Assembly (NCBI RefSeq): GCF_001953885.1
Contig: NZ_MQUS01000008.1
Span: forward strand, 269,053-333,052
Direction: 5' to 3'
Length of the DNA stretch: 64,000 bases
From: Streptomyces sp. IMTB 2501
GTDB taxonomy: Bacteria; Actinomycetota; Actinomycetes; Streptomycetales; Streptomycetaceae
Under the pieces are notes generated by a model, which was not told where the DNA came from, did no database searches, and saw nothing but the letters and a program-made list of their open reading frames with translations. The translations under genes and the position numbers were made by a program. Numbering within the stretch: position 1 is the stretch's first letter; every line of letters begins with the position of its first letter. Shown here piece after piece: positions 54,169 through 62,581 of the stretch.

Positions 54169-56272
54169 GAAATGCCTCCCCTGGCTCCGTCGAGTCCTGC
54201 GCGCCGGTCGTCTCCGGCCGGGCCGCGCCCCCGTCGGCTGCCGGATCCGCGGCGGCCTTGTCGTCCGCGCGTCGTGCGCCGCCGGTGGGCCTGGGCACCA
54301 CGCGCGCGCCGTTGCCGTTGCCGGGCAGTGCGGCCGGGTCGGCGGCGGGGGTGACGGCGGCCAGCCGCGGCGCGATCTGGGCGCGCGGCGGCAGCGCGGG
54401 CGTCTGGGCGCCGCCCTGCTGCACGGGCACCGTCGCCCGCTTCTCCTCGGCTCCGCCGGGCAGACCGGCCTCGTCGAGGCCGCGGTTGCGGCGCGAGTCC
54501 TTGGGCTCCAGCGGTATCGGCGAACCCCGCAGCGGCTCGTCCGCGGTCCTGGGCAGCGTCAGCCGGAACTGGGAGCCCCCTCCCGGCTCGCCCCAGGCCT
54601 GCAGCCAGCCGCCGTGCAGCCGCGCGTCCTCCAGGGCGATCGACAGCCCGAGGCCCGTACCGCCGGTGGTACGCGCGCGTGCCGGGTCCGCCCGCCAGAA
54701 GCGGCTGAACACACGCGTAGCCTCGCCCGGCTTGAGCCCCACGCCGTAGTCGCGCACGGCGACGGCGACCGCGCCGCCCGCCGCGGCGAGCTTGACGACG
54801 ACGTCCCTGCCCTCGCCGTGCTCGACGGCGTTGACCACGAGGTTGCGCAGCACGCGTTCCACCCGCCGGGCGTCGGCCTCGGCGACAACGGGCTGCTGAT
54901 CTCCGACCACGCGTATGTGCGTGCCCTTGCGCTCCGCGAGCGGCGCGGCACCGCTGACCACGCGCCGGACGACCTCCCTGAGGTCTATCGGCTCGGCCTC
55001 CAGCGCCGCCGCGCCCGCGTCGAACCGGCTGATCTCCAGCAGGTCCGCAAGCAGCGACTCGAACCGGTCCAGCTGGTCGGCGAGCAGCTCGGCAGACCGC
55101 GCGGTCACCGGGTCGAAGTCCTCGCGCGCCTCATGGATGACGTCGGCGGCCATCCGGACGGTCGTCAGCGGCGTACGCAGCTCGTGCGAGACGTCCGAGA
55201 CGAACCGGCGCTGCATCCGTGACAGGTCCTCGAGCTGCTGGATCTTCACCTGGAGGTTCTGCGCCATCTTGTTGAAGGCCTCGCCCAGACGCGCGATGTC
55301 GTCCTCGCCGGTGACCTTCATCCGCTCCTGCAGCCGCCCGGCGGACAGCCGCTCCGCGATCCCGGCCGCCATCCGCACCGGCGTGACGACCTGACGCACC
55401 ACCAGCCAGGCGATGGCACCGAGCAGGACGACGACGAACAGCCCTGCGGTCGCCAGCGTGCCCTTGACCAGGCTGAGGGACTTCTCCTCCTGCGTGAGCG
55501 GGAAGAGGTAGTACAGCTCGTACGGCCGCCCGTTGGGGTCGTTGACCTGCTTGCCGATGACCAGCGCTGGCTGCGAGTCCTTGCCGTTGGAGTAGACGAT
55601 CCGGGTGTAGCTCTGCGCGGCCGTGGTACCGCTGTTGACCCGATCACGCAGATCGGCAGGCACGCTGGAGGTCGGGTTGACGTTCCCGGAGCCGCGCGGG
55701 CTGCGTCCGCCGCCGCTGTCGTCACCGACGGGCAGCGTGACGACGTCGAAGGCGCCCGCGCCGCCGCTGGACAGCGACTCCACGAGGTCGCTCATCCACT
55801 GGATGACGTTCTGCGACTGGCGGCCGTCCGTGGTCGACGTGCCGTCCGCGGTGCCGGTCCCGGCGGCGCCACCGGTGGCGGCGCCGCTGGCCGCCTCGTC
55901 GGCCTTCTGCTTGGCCACCGCGAAACCGCCCGTGGCCTGGCTCTGCGAGGCCCTCACCTTCGCGTCCAGCAGGCCGTTGCGCACCTGCCCGATCACGACG
56001 AAGCCCAGCAGCAGGACGACGCCCAGCGACATCACCAGCGTGGTCGCGACGACCCTCAGCTGGATGTTGCGCCGCCACAGCCGCATCACCGGCAACAGCG
56101 GACGGCGCACCCAGCGCAGGAACAACCTGAGGACTGGGCTGCCCTGGACTCCGCCCTCAAGCAGCCCGCCCTCGAAGAAACTCCTGAACCGCGCACCCGT
56201 AGTCCGGCCGACAGCCCGCTCCGGACGGGCCCCGGACCGGCCGGGGGCCGAAGCGGCGCTGTCCCCGGACAT
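54158..56272 (-). CDS. mtrB: Sensor histidine kinase MtrB
   Basis: The ATG giving MSGDSAASAPGRSGARPERA yields 704 residues. The helix IQLRVVATTLVMSLGVVLLL (about 80-105) starts an extracytoplasmic sensor region with a Gly/Thr-rich loop (GAATGGAAGTGTADGTSTTD). A second helix (about 270-292), a HAMP linker, the H-box SDVSHELRTPLTT (His near 361) and the ATP-binding N, G1 and G2 boxes (NLVVNAVEHGEG, GTGLGLSIALED) follow. A Pro/Ala-rich cytoplasmic tail of about 130 residues ends the protein. MtrB phosphorylates MtrA to control growth, division and development genes. The start overlaps or abuts the mtrA stop. Confidence 0.95.
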   Translation of the reverse strand: MSGDSAASAPGRSGARPERAVGRTTGARFRSFFEGGLLEGGVQGSPVLRLFLRWVRRPLLPVMRLWRRNIQLRVVATTLVMSLGVVLLLGFVVIGQVRNGLLDAKVRASQSQATGGFAVAKQKADEAASGAATGGAAGTGTADGTSTTDGRQSQNVIQWMSDLVESLSSGGAGAFDVVTLPVGDDSGGGRSPRGSGNVNPTSSVPADLRDRVNSGTTAAQSYTRIVYSNGKDSQPALVIGKQVNDPNGRPYELYYLFPLTQEEKSLSLVKGTLATAGLFVVVLLGAIAWLVVRQVVTPVRMAAGIAERLSAGRLQERMKVTGEDDIARLGEAFNKMAQNLQVKIQQLEDLSRMQRRFVSDVSHELRTPLTTVRMAADVIHEAREDFDPVTARSAELLADQLDRFESLLADLLEISRFDAGAAALEAEPIDLREVVRRVVSGAAPLAERKGTHIRVVGDQQPVVAEADARRVERVLRNLVVNAVEHGEGRDVVVKLAAAGGAVAVAVRDYGVGLKPGEATRVFSRFWRADPARARTTGGTGLGLSIALEDARLHGGWLQAWGEPGGGSQFRLTLPRTADEPLRGSPIPLEPKDSRRNRGLDEAGLPGGAEEKRATVPVQQGGAQTPALPPRAQIAPRLAAVTPAADPAALPGNGNGARVVPRPTGGARRADDKAAADPAADGGAARPETTGAQDSTEPGEAFRGR

Positions 56273-56273
56273 G

Positions 56274-56963
56274 TCAGCTCGGCCCTGCCTTGTAACCGAC
56301 GCCACGGACGGTCACCACGATCTCCGGCCGCTCCGGATCCTTCTCGACCTTGGACCGCAGCCGCTGGACATGCACGTTGACGAGCCGCGTGTCAGCGGCG
56401 TGCCGGTAGCCCCACACCTGCTCGAGCAGCACCTCACGCGTGAACACCTGCCACGGCTTGCGGGCCAGCGCGACCAGCAGGTCGAACTCCAGCGGCGTCA
56501 GCGCGATCGACTGTCCGTCCCGCTTCACCGAGTGCCCGGCCACGTCGATGACCAGATCACCGATGGTCAGCTGCTCCGGCGCCGGCTCCTCCGACCTGCG
56601 CAGCCGCGCGCGGATCCGGGCGACCAGCTCCTTCGGCTTGAACGGCTTGACGATGTAGTCGTCGGCGCCGGATTCCAGGCCCACGACCACGTCGACGGTG
56701 TCGCTCTTCGCCGTGAGCATCACAATCGGCACCCCGGACTCGGCCCGGATCAGCCGGCACACCTCGATGCCGTCCCGTCCGGGCAGCATCAGGTCGAGCA
56801 GCACCAGATCGGGCTTGGTCTCCCGGAATGCGGCCAGCGCCTTGTCGCCGTCGGCTACGAAAGACGGCTCAAAACCTTCACCACGCAGCACGATGCCGAG
56901 CATCTCGGCCAGTGCGGTGTCGTCGTCGACGACAAGGACTCGTCCCTTCATAAACGACATCAT
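56274..56963 (-). CDS. mtrA: OmpR-family response regulator MtrA
   Basis: The 229-residue regulator starts MMSFMKGRVLVVDDDTALAE (or at the MKG four codons in). The receiver has the acidic DDD cluster, phospho-Asp57 in VLLDLMLPGRDG, and conserved Thr/Lys in VMLTAKSD and IVKPFKPKEL. The winged-helix domain has VFTREVLLEQVWGYRHAADT and RLRSKVEKDPERPEIVVTVR. MtrA is an essential or near-essential master regulator of actinobacterial division and development. It lies 4 bp after the mtnA stop, so it may be read from an mtnA transcript as well as its own promoter inside the mtnA 3' end. Confidence 0.96.
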   Translation of the reverse strand: MMSFMKGRVLVVDDDTALAEMLGIVLRGEGFEPSFVADGDKALAAFRETKPDLVLLDLMLPGRDGIEVCRLIRAESGVPIVMLTAKSDTVDVVVGLESGADDYIVKPFKPKELVARIRARLRRSEEPAPEQLTIGDLVIDVAGHSVKRDGQSIALTPLEFDLLVALARKPWQVFTREVLLEQVWGYRHAADTRLVNVHVQRLRSKVEKDPERPEIVVTVRGVGYKAGPS

Positions 56964-56967
56964 CCCA

Positions 56968-58110
56968 TTAGCTAATCGTTACCTGGCGTGACCTGGCACA
57001 CAGCTCCGCAAGAGCCTCGGCCGTCACGGGTGAAACGGCTCCCTCCTCGGTGACGATGGCCGTCACCAGCTCGGGCGGCGTCACATCGAACGCCGGGTTG
57101 TACGCCTGGGTTCCCAGGGGTGCCACCGGAATCCCGCCTCCTGCTCCCGTCACCGGCACCTGGGGTGCTGTGACCTCGGTCACCTCGAAGCCGGGTCGCT
57201 GCTCGACCTCGATGGACGCCCCGTCGGGGGTGTCCGGGTCGACCGTCGTCACCGGCGCCACCACGATGAACGGCACATGGTGGTATCGCGCCAGAACTGC
57301 GAGCGGATAGCTCCCCACCTTGTTCGCCACCGAGCCGTCGGCCGCGATCCGGTCCGCCCCTATGAGCACCGCATCCACCTCGCCCGCCGCGAACAGGGAA
57401 CCCGCCGCGCTGTCGGTGAGCAAGGTGTACGCCATGCCGCTGCGTGCCGCTTCGTACGCCGTCAGGCGAGCACCTTGCAGCAACGGACGCGTTTCGTCCA
57501 CCCACAGCCTCCGCAGCCGCCCCTCACGGTGCGCCGCGAGGGCCACCGCGAAGGCCGTGCCCTCACCGCCCGACACCAGCGAACCGCTGTTGCAGTGAGT
57601 GAGGAGCCGGTGCCCACCGCCGGGCATCAGCTCGTCCAGGAGCGCCAGACCGTGGGTGGCCATCCGGGCGCTGGCCTCGGCGTCCTGCCGGTGCAGCGTC
57701 CGCGCCGCGGCGAGAGCCGCCGCAGCCGCCTCGGTGGCATCGCCGGTCTTCGCCAGCGCGGCCTGGTGTGCGGCCTCGGCCCGGCGCACACCGCCGGACA
57801 GGTTCACCGCGGTGGGCCGGGCGCTCTCGAGCGCGCGTGCCGCCTCGGCCACGTCGAAGCCACGTGCGGCGGCGAGCGCGACACCGTACGCCCCGGCGAT
57901 CCCGAGCACCGGCGCCCCGCGCACGGCGAGCGAACGGATCGCCTCCACCAGCGCCGACGCGTCCGTGCACACCAGCTCGACCTCCTCGGCAGGGAGCCGC
58001 GTCTGATCGAGAAGGACCAGCACAGGGCCTTCGGGTGGTTCCTCCCATCGAATCGTGGGTACCTGGGTCGGCCGCTTGTTCCCGTCAGTTCGCGCCTGCT
58101 GATCAGCCAT
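56968..58110 (-). CDS. mtnA: S-methyl-5-thioribose-1-phosphate isomerase
   Basis: The ATG giving MADQQARTDGNKRPTQVPTI yields 380 residues. The enzyme isomerises methylthioribose-1-phosphate to methylthioribulose-1-phosphate in methionine salvage. Family motifs are RGAPVLGIAGAYGVALAAAR, LTHCNSGSLVSGG with the catalytic Cys, and the acid in VLIGADRIAADGSVANKVGS. It belongs to the eIF2B-alpha-like fold. No other salvage gene is adjacent, as usual in Streptomyces where mtnA sits ahead of mtrA. It is divergent from the membrane-protein gene across 140 bp. Confidence 0.94.
   Translation of the reverse strand: MADQQARTDGNKRPTQVPTIRWEEPPEGPVLVLLDQTRLPAEEVELVCTDASALVEAIRSLAVRGAPVLGIAGAYGVALAAARGFDVAEAARALESARPTAVNLSGGVRRAEAAHQAALAKTGDATEAAAAALAAARTLHRQDAEASARMATHGLALLDELMPGGGHRLLTHCNSGSLVSGGEGTAFAVALAAHREGRLRRLWVDETRPLLQGARLTAYEAARSGMAYTLLTDSAAGSLFAAGEVDAVLIGADRIAADGSVANKVGSYPLAVLARYHHVPFIVVAPVTTVDPDTPDGASIEVEQRPGFEVTEVTAPQVPVTGAGGGIPVAPLGTQAYNPAFDVTPPELVTAIVTEEGAVSPVTAEALAELCARSRQVTIS
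56978..56997 (-). promoter_or_regulatory. Direct repeat GTTACCTGGC/GTGACCTGGC upstream of mtrA
   Basis: Two 10-bp units differing by one base lie in the last mtnA codons, 15-34 bp before the mtrA ATG. Tandem half-sites one helical turn apart are what OmpR-family regulators bind, so this could be an MtrA autoregulatory site. It is also coding DNA, so chance is possible. Confidence 0.4.
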
Positions 58111-58250
58111 GCGGTCAGTCTGCCCCGGATCCGGTGGACAATTGAAGGCATCCAGCGCCCACCGCGGCCGGTCCCCCGGTGACCACCCCATGGCACGATG
58201 GCTGCCAACCTGCCGCCGCCTCCGCGGAAGGGCACCGTGAAGGAGCTTCG

Positions 58251-59615
58251 ATGACAGACACTCCGGGCTGGGCCTCGCCCGGATCCGCCCCGTCGAACGA
58301 GGGACGGGAACCCGGCGCGTCCGACCCCGCCGACCACCCCGGCGACAGCGCGTCCGCACCGCAGCCGGACGCGGACGCGCAGCGCCCAGGTACGAAGTGG
58401 TCCAAGGAGCAGCCGCCACCCGGCCAGTGGACCGCGCCCGCCGGTGCCCCCAGCCCGAACCAGGCCCCGCCGCCCCCGCCGCCCGGCCCGGGCTGGGGCC
58501 CCCGGCCGCCCGCCAGCCCCGGCGGCGGCTACGGCGGAGGTCCGCCCCCCGGCTACGGCGGTTACGGCACCCCAGGCGGCCACGGAGCCTGGGGCGGCGG
58601 CTGGGGCGGTCCCCCGCCCGCGGCGAAGCCCGGCGTCATCCCGCTGCGCCCCCTCGGCGTCGGCGAGATTCTCGACGGCGCCGTCTCCACCATGCGTACC
58701 CACTGGCGCACGGTGCTCGGCATCTCGCTGGCAGTCGCCCTGTTCTCGGCGACCAGCCTCGTCCTCGTACAGGGCTTCATCCTGAACGACGTCCTCGGCC
58801 AGATGCGGGTCACCAGCCCCCACGCCAACCCCGACGACGTGTTCCGCGCCCTGCGCGACGTCATGATCGGCGCCGGTGTCGTCAGCCTGATCTCCGGCAT
58901 CGCCGTGGTCATCGCGACCGCTCTGCTCACGACCATCACCAGCCGTGCCGTTCTCGGCAGGCCGGTCAGCATCGGCGAGGCCTGGCGAGACGCCCGCCCG
59001 CAACTCCCCAAGCTGTTCGGGCTGCTCATCCTGCTGGGCCTGATCGTCGTCGGCGTGATGTTCGCCGGGGCCCTGCCCGGCATCCTCGTCATGCTCACCG
59101 GCGGCAGCGACGCCGCGGGGGCGGGCCTGCTGGCCCTGGGCTTCCTCGCCGGCATCGCCGTCTCGGCGTGGCTGGTGATCCGCTTCTGCCTGTCGACGCC
59201 CGCCCTGATGCTGGAACGGCAGAGCATCTTCAAAGCCATGAGCCGCTCCGCGAAACTGGTGCGCGGTTCCTGGTGGCGCACTTTCGGCATCCTGCTGCTC
59301 ACGGGGCTCATCGTCAGGATCGTCCAGGCCCTCATCAGCATCCCCTTCACCGCCATCGGGGCCGCAGTGAGCGGCGACGGCATGGACAACCTGCTCGGCA
59401 CCGGCGGCGGGCACATCGGCTGGGCGTCCCTGATCATCCAGGGACTCGGCGCCCTCATCGGCACCGCGCTCACCCTGCCGATCAGCGCGGGCGTCACCGT
59501 GCTCCTCTACATCGACCAGCGCATCCGCCGCGAGGCCCTCGACCTCGAACTGGCCCGCGCCGCCGGTATCCAGGATGCCGGCACCGGGGCCCCCGGTCCC
59601 GTCCCGGGGAGCTGA
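58251..59615 (+). CDS. Polytopic membrane protein with Pro/Gly-rich N-terminus (GPDPase membrane-domain-like)
   Basis: The ATG 6 nt after AAGGAG gives MTDTPGWASPGSAPSNEGRE and 454 residues. Residues 1-~140 are disordered and rich in Pro, Gly and Tyr. From RPLGVGEILDGAVSTMRTHW about six to seven helices follow, ending with a basic cytoplasmic stretch (YIDQRIRREALDLELARAAG). The membrane part resembles the glycerophosphodiester phosphodiesterase membrane-domain/DUF7847 group; no catalytic domain is attached, so an enzymatic role is unlikely. It heads a plus-strand gene run, followed 4 bp later by the DUF4129 gene. Confidence 0.82.
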   Translation: MTDTPGWASPGSAPSNEGREPGASDPADHPGDSASAPQPDADAQRPGTKWSKEQPPPGQWTAPAGAPSPNQAPPPPPPGPGWGPRPPASPGGGYGGGPPPGYGGYGTPGGHGAWGGGWGGPPPAAKPGVIPLRPLGVGEILDGAVSTMRTHWRTVLGISLAVALFSATSLVLVQGFILNDVLGQMRVTSPHANPDDVFRALRDVMIGAGVVSLISGIAVVIATALLTTITSRAVLGRPVSIGEAWRDARPQLPKLFGLLILLGLIVVGVMFAGALPGILVMLTGGSDAAGAGLLALGFLAGIAVSAWLVIRFCLSTPALMLERQSIFKAMSRSAKLVRGSWWRTFGILLLTGLIVRIVQALISIPFTAIGAAVSGDGMDNLLGTGGGHIGWASLIIQGLGALIGTALTLPISAGVTVLLYIDQRIRREALDLELARAAGIQDAGTGAPGPVPGS

Positions 59616-59619
59616 CGAG

Positions 59620-60399
59620 GTGAGTCTCACGGGGGGAGTGCTCACGGCGGCGGCCCCGTCGCGCGCCGACGGCACGGTCGTACGAGGCCTGCTGCGCGCG
59701 GCGGACGTAGCCGCCCGCGCAACCGGCGGCTCGGGAGACGAGCCACCCGTGACCATCCCGCGTGATCCCGCGCGGGAGGCGGCTCGCCGCGAGCTGTCCA
59801 AGCGGATGTACCACGAGAACGACCCCGGGCTGTTCCAGCGCGCACTGAACGCGTTCTGGGACTGGCTCGACCGGCTGCTCAACTCGGCAGCCTCGGCGAC
59901 CCCCGGCGGCACGGTCGGCCTGATCGTCGTGGTCCTGTTCGTCGTCGCCGTCCTCGCAGCCCTGTGGTGGCGCCTGGGGACCCCGCGCCGGCAACCCTCC
60001 TCCACCGCCGTCCTGTTCGACGACCGCCCCCGCAGCGCCGCCGAACACCGCTCGGCCGCCGAGGCACACGCCGCCCAGGGCCACTGGAACCAGGCAGTAC
60101 AGGAACGCATGCGGGCCATCGTCCGCTCTCTGGAGGAGCGCACCCTGCTCGACGTCCGCCCGGGCCGCACCGCCGACGAGGCGGCCGCCGAGGCCGGCCG
60201 GACCCTGCCCGCACACGCCGACCGACTGCGGGCCGCGGCCCGCGAGTTCGACGACGTGACATACGGCGGACGCAGGGCGACCGAGGAGTCGTACCACCAC
60301 ATCGCCGAACTCGACCGCGACCTGGAACGCACCAGGCCCACCCTCGCCCACAGCACCACCAGCACGGCCCACAACACCCGCCAGGGGGCCGCCCAGTGA
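59620..60399 (+). CDS. DUF4129-domain membrane protein
   Basis: The GTG giving (M)SLTGGVLTAAAPSRADGTVV yields 259 residues. One or two hydrophobic segments occur, the clear one being GTVGLIVVVLFVVAVLAALW (about 110). The C-terminal DUF4129 block is HRSAAEAHAAQGHWNQAVQE, VRSLEERTLLDVRPGRTADE and AAREFDDVTYGGRRATEESY. In other bacteria this domain is often fused to transglutaminase-like proteins next to MoxR and DUF58 genes. Its stop overlaps the next start (GTGA). A role in envelope protein assembly or maturation is inferred from the set, not shown. Confidence 0.88.
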   Translation: MSLTGGVLTAAAPSRADGTVVRGLLRAADVAARATGGSGDEPPVTIPRDPAREAARRELSKRMYHENDPGLFQRALNAFWDWLDRLLNSAASATPGGTVGLIVVVLFVVAVLAALWWRLGTPRRQPSSTAVLFDDRPRSAAEHRSAAEAHAAQGHWNQAVQERMRAIVRSLEERTLLDVRPGRTADEAAAEAGRTLPAHADRLRAAAREFDDVTYGGRRATEESYHHIAELDRDLERTRPTLAHSTTSTAHNTRQGAAQ

Positions 60400-61592
60400 C
60401 TGCCCCGGCCACACTGCCGACGACCTCCACCGCGCCCACCGTCCGCCAGGTGTGGACCCGTGCCCGGGGCATCGCGCTCGCCGTCGTACTGATCCTGGCA
60501 GGCGCCGTCGCCATGGCCGCCGTACGCTCCACCGCCCGGCACGGCGAACTGGACCCACGCTCCGCCGACCCCTACGGCAGCCGCGCCGTCGCCCAACTCC
60601 TCACCGACCGGGGCGTCTCCACGCGCGTCGTCACCACGCTCGGCGAGGCACGCGCCGCCGCCGGGCCGGACACCACCCTCCTGGTCGCCGTACCCGACCT
60701 GCTGACGAACCGTCAACAAACCCGGTTGCACCAGGCCACCGCGGCCTCCGGCGGGCGCACCGTCCTCATCGCGGCCGGCAGCCCGTCCGTCGAGCGACTC
60801 GCGCCCGGAGTCACCGCTGACCCCGCCACCAGCGCCGGCAGCACACTCGCCCCCGCCTGCACCCTGCCCGAAGCCCGGCGCGCGGGCAGTGCCGACACCG
60901 GCGGCATCCGCTACACCACCACCCGCCTCGACGCCGACTCCTGCTACCCCAGCGAGCGGCTCGCCACCCTGCTGCGTGTCCCCGAGGCATCCGGGGACGG
61001 TGACACCGTCGTGCTCGGAGCGCCCGACATCCTCTTCAACGACCGGCTCGACGAGCAGGGCAACGCCTCGCTCGCCCTCCAACTCCTCGGCTCCCGCCCG
61101 CATCTGGTCTGGTACCTCCCCTCGCTTTCCGACACCTCGGTCACCGACAACGGCGACCGGAGGAACTTCCTCGACCTGCTTCCCTCGGGCTGGCTCTGGG
61201 GCGCCCTGCAACTGTTCATCGCAGCGGCACTGGCCGCCGTCTGGCGCGCACGCCGCTTCGGCCCCCTCGTGCCCGAACGACTCCCCGTGGCGATCCGCGC
61301 CTCCGAGACCACCGAAGGCCGCGCCCGCCTCTACCGCAAGGCCGACGCCCGCGACCGCGCGGCCGCCGCTCTTCGCTCCACAACCCGCACCCGGCTCGCC
61401 CCCCTCGTCGGCGTCTCCGTCACCCAGGCGCACACGCCCGAGACCCTGCTCCCCGCCCTGTCCGCCCACCTCTCACGGGACGGCCAGGCCCTGCACTCAC
61501 TTCTCTTCGGACCGCCGCCCGGCGACGACGCGGCCCTCATCGCACTGACCGACCAACTCGACGCCCTCGAAAGAGAGGTACGCCGTCCATGA
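60396..61592 (+). CDS. DUF4350-domain membrane protein
   Basis: The 398-residue protein starts at a GTG overlapping the DUF4129 stop. One N-terminal helix (RGIALAVVLILAGAVAMAAV) leads to an extracytoplasmic domain with the DUF4350 start (DPYGSRAVAQLLTDRGVSTR) and Rossmann-like TLLVAVPDLLTN. A second helix (WGALQLFIAAALAAVWRARR, about 265) is followed by a cytoplasmic tail carrying RLYRKADARDRAAAALRSTT. DUF4350 proteins have a GATase-like fold without known catalysis. The stop overlaps the MoxR start (ATGA), showing tight coupling. Confidence 0.88.
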   Translation: MTAPATLPTTSTAPTVRQVWTRARGIALAVVLILAGAVAMAAVRSTARHGELDPRSADPYGSRAVAQLLTDRGVSTRVVTTLGEARAAAGPDTTLLVAVPDLLTNRQQTRLHQATAASGGRTVLIAAGSPSVERLAPGVTADPATSAGSTLAPACTLPEARRAGSADTGGIRYTTTRLDADSCYPSERLATLLRVPEASGDGDTVVLGAPDILFNDRLDEQGNASLALQLLGSRPHLVWYLPSLSDTSVTDNGDRRNFLDLLPSGWLWGALQLFIAAALAAVWRARRFGPLVPERLPVAIRASETTEGRARLYRKADARDRAAAALRSTTRTRLAPLVGVSVTQAHTPETLLPALSAHLSRDGQALHSLLFGPPPGDDAALIALTDQLDALEREVRRP

Positions 61593-62581
61593 TGGACCCG
61601 ACCACTGACAACGCCGGGACCGCCGGGGACGCGGGCGCCGCCCGTGCCTCCCTGGAAGCCCTGCGCGCCGAGATCGCCAAAGCCGTGGTCGGCCAGGATC
61701 CCGCTGTGACCGGCCTCGTCGTCGCTCTCCTCTGCCGTGGACACGTACTGCTCGAAGGAGTCCCCGGGGTCGCCAAAACGTTGCTCGTCCGCACCCTGGC
61801 ATCCGCACTCGAACTCGACACCAAACGCGTCCAGTTCACTCCGGACCTGATGCCGAGCGACGTCACCGGATCGCTCGTCTACGACACCCGTACCGCCGAG
61901 TTCTCCTTCCAGCCCGGCCCGGTCTTCACCAACCTGGTCCTCGCGGACGAGATCAACCGGACCCCGCCCAAGACCCAGTCCGCACTGCTCGAAGCCATGG
62001 AGGAACGCCAGGTCACGGTCGACGGCACCCCGCGCCCGCTCCCCGAGCCGTTCCTGGTCGCCGCGACCCAGAACCCGGTCGAGTACGAGGGCACCTACCC
62101 CCTCCCCGAAGCGCAACTGGACCGATTCCTGCTCAAACTGACGATCCCTCTGCCCTCCCGGCAGGACGAGATCGACGTTCTGACCCGCCATGCCTCGGGC
62201 TTCAACCCGCGCGACCTGCACGCAGCCGGCGTACGCCCCGTCGCGGGCGCCGCGGACCTGGAAGCGGCCCGCGCCGCCGTCGCCAAGACGGCGGTGTCTC
62301 CCGAGATCACCGCCTACGTCGTGGACATCTGTCGCGCGACCCGCGAGTCACCCTCCCTCACCCTCGGTGTCTCGCCGCGCGGTGCCACCGCCCTCCTGGC
62401 CACCGCTCGTGCCTGGGCCTGGCTGACGGGCCGCGACTACGTCATACCCGACGACGTGAAGGCCCTGGCCCTGCCCACCCTGCGACACCGGATCCAGCTG
62501 CGCCCCGAGGCGGAGATGGAAGGAGTGACGGCGGACTCCGTCATCAACGCCATCCTCGCCCACGTGCCGGTCCCCCGCTGA
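61589..62581 (+). CDS. MoxR-family AAA+ ATPase
   Basis: The 330-residue protein starts MMDPTTDNAGTAGDAGAARA. Walker A is EGVPGVAKTLL, Walker B LVLADEINRTPPKTQSALLE, sensor 1 ATQNPVEYEGTYPLPEAQLD, and the arginine-finger/sensor 2 region includes SPRGATALLATARAWAWLTG. MoxR ATPases act as chaperones inserting cofactors or maturing protein complexes, nearly always paired with a DUF58/VWA protein as here. It is soluble. The start overlaps the DUF4350 stop and its stop overlaps the DUF58 start (TGATG). Confidence 0.95.
   Translation: MMDPTTDNAGTAGDAGAARASLEALRAEIAKAVVGQDPAVTGLVVALLCRGHVLLEGVPGVAKTLLVRTLASALELDTKRVQFTPDLMPSDVTGSLVYDTRTAEFSFQPGPVFTNLVLADEINRTPPKTQSALLEAMEERQVTVDGTPRPLPEPFLVAATQNPVEYEGTYPLPEAQLDRFLLKLTIPLPSRQDEIDVLTRHASGFNPRDLHAAGVRPVAGAADLEAARAAVAKTAVSPEITAYVVDICRATRESPSLTLGVSPRGATALLATARAWAWLTGRDYVIPDDVKALALPTLRHRIQLRPEAEMEGVTADSVINAILAHVPVPR

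Noticed and set aside
57804..61469. Minus-strand 1,221-codon open frame across the DUF4129/DUF4350 region
   Set aside because: It runs antisense to three genes with overlapping starts and recognised domains; its sequence is low-complexity Gly/Arg/Asp.
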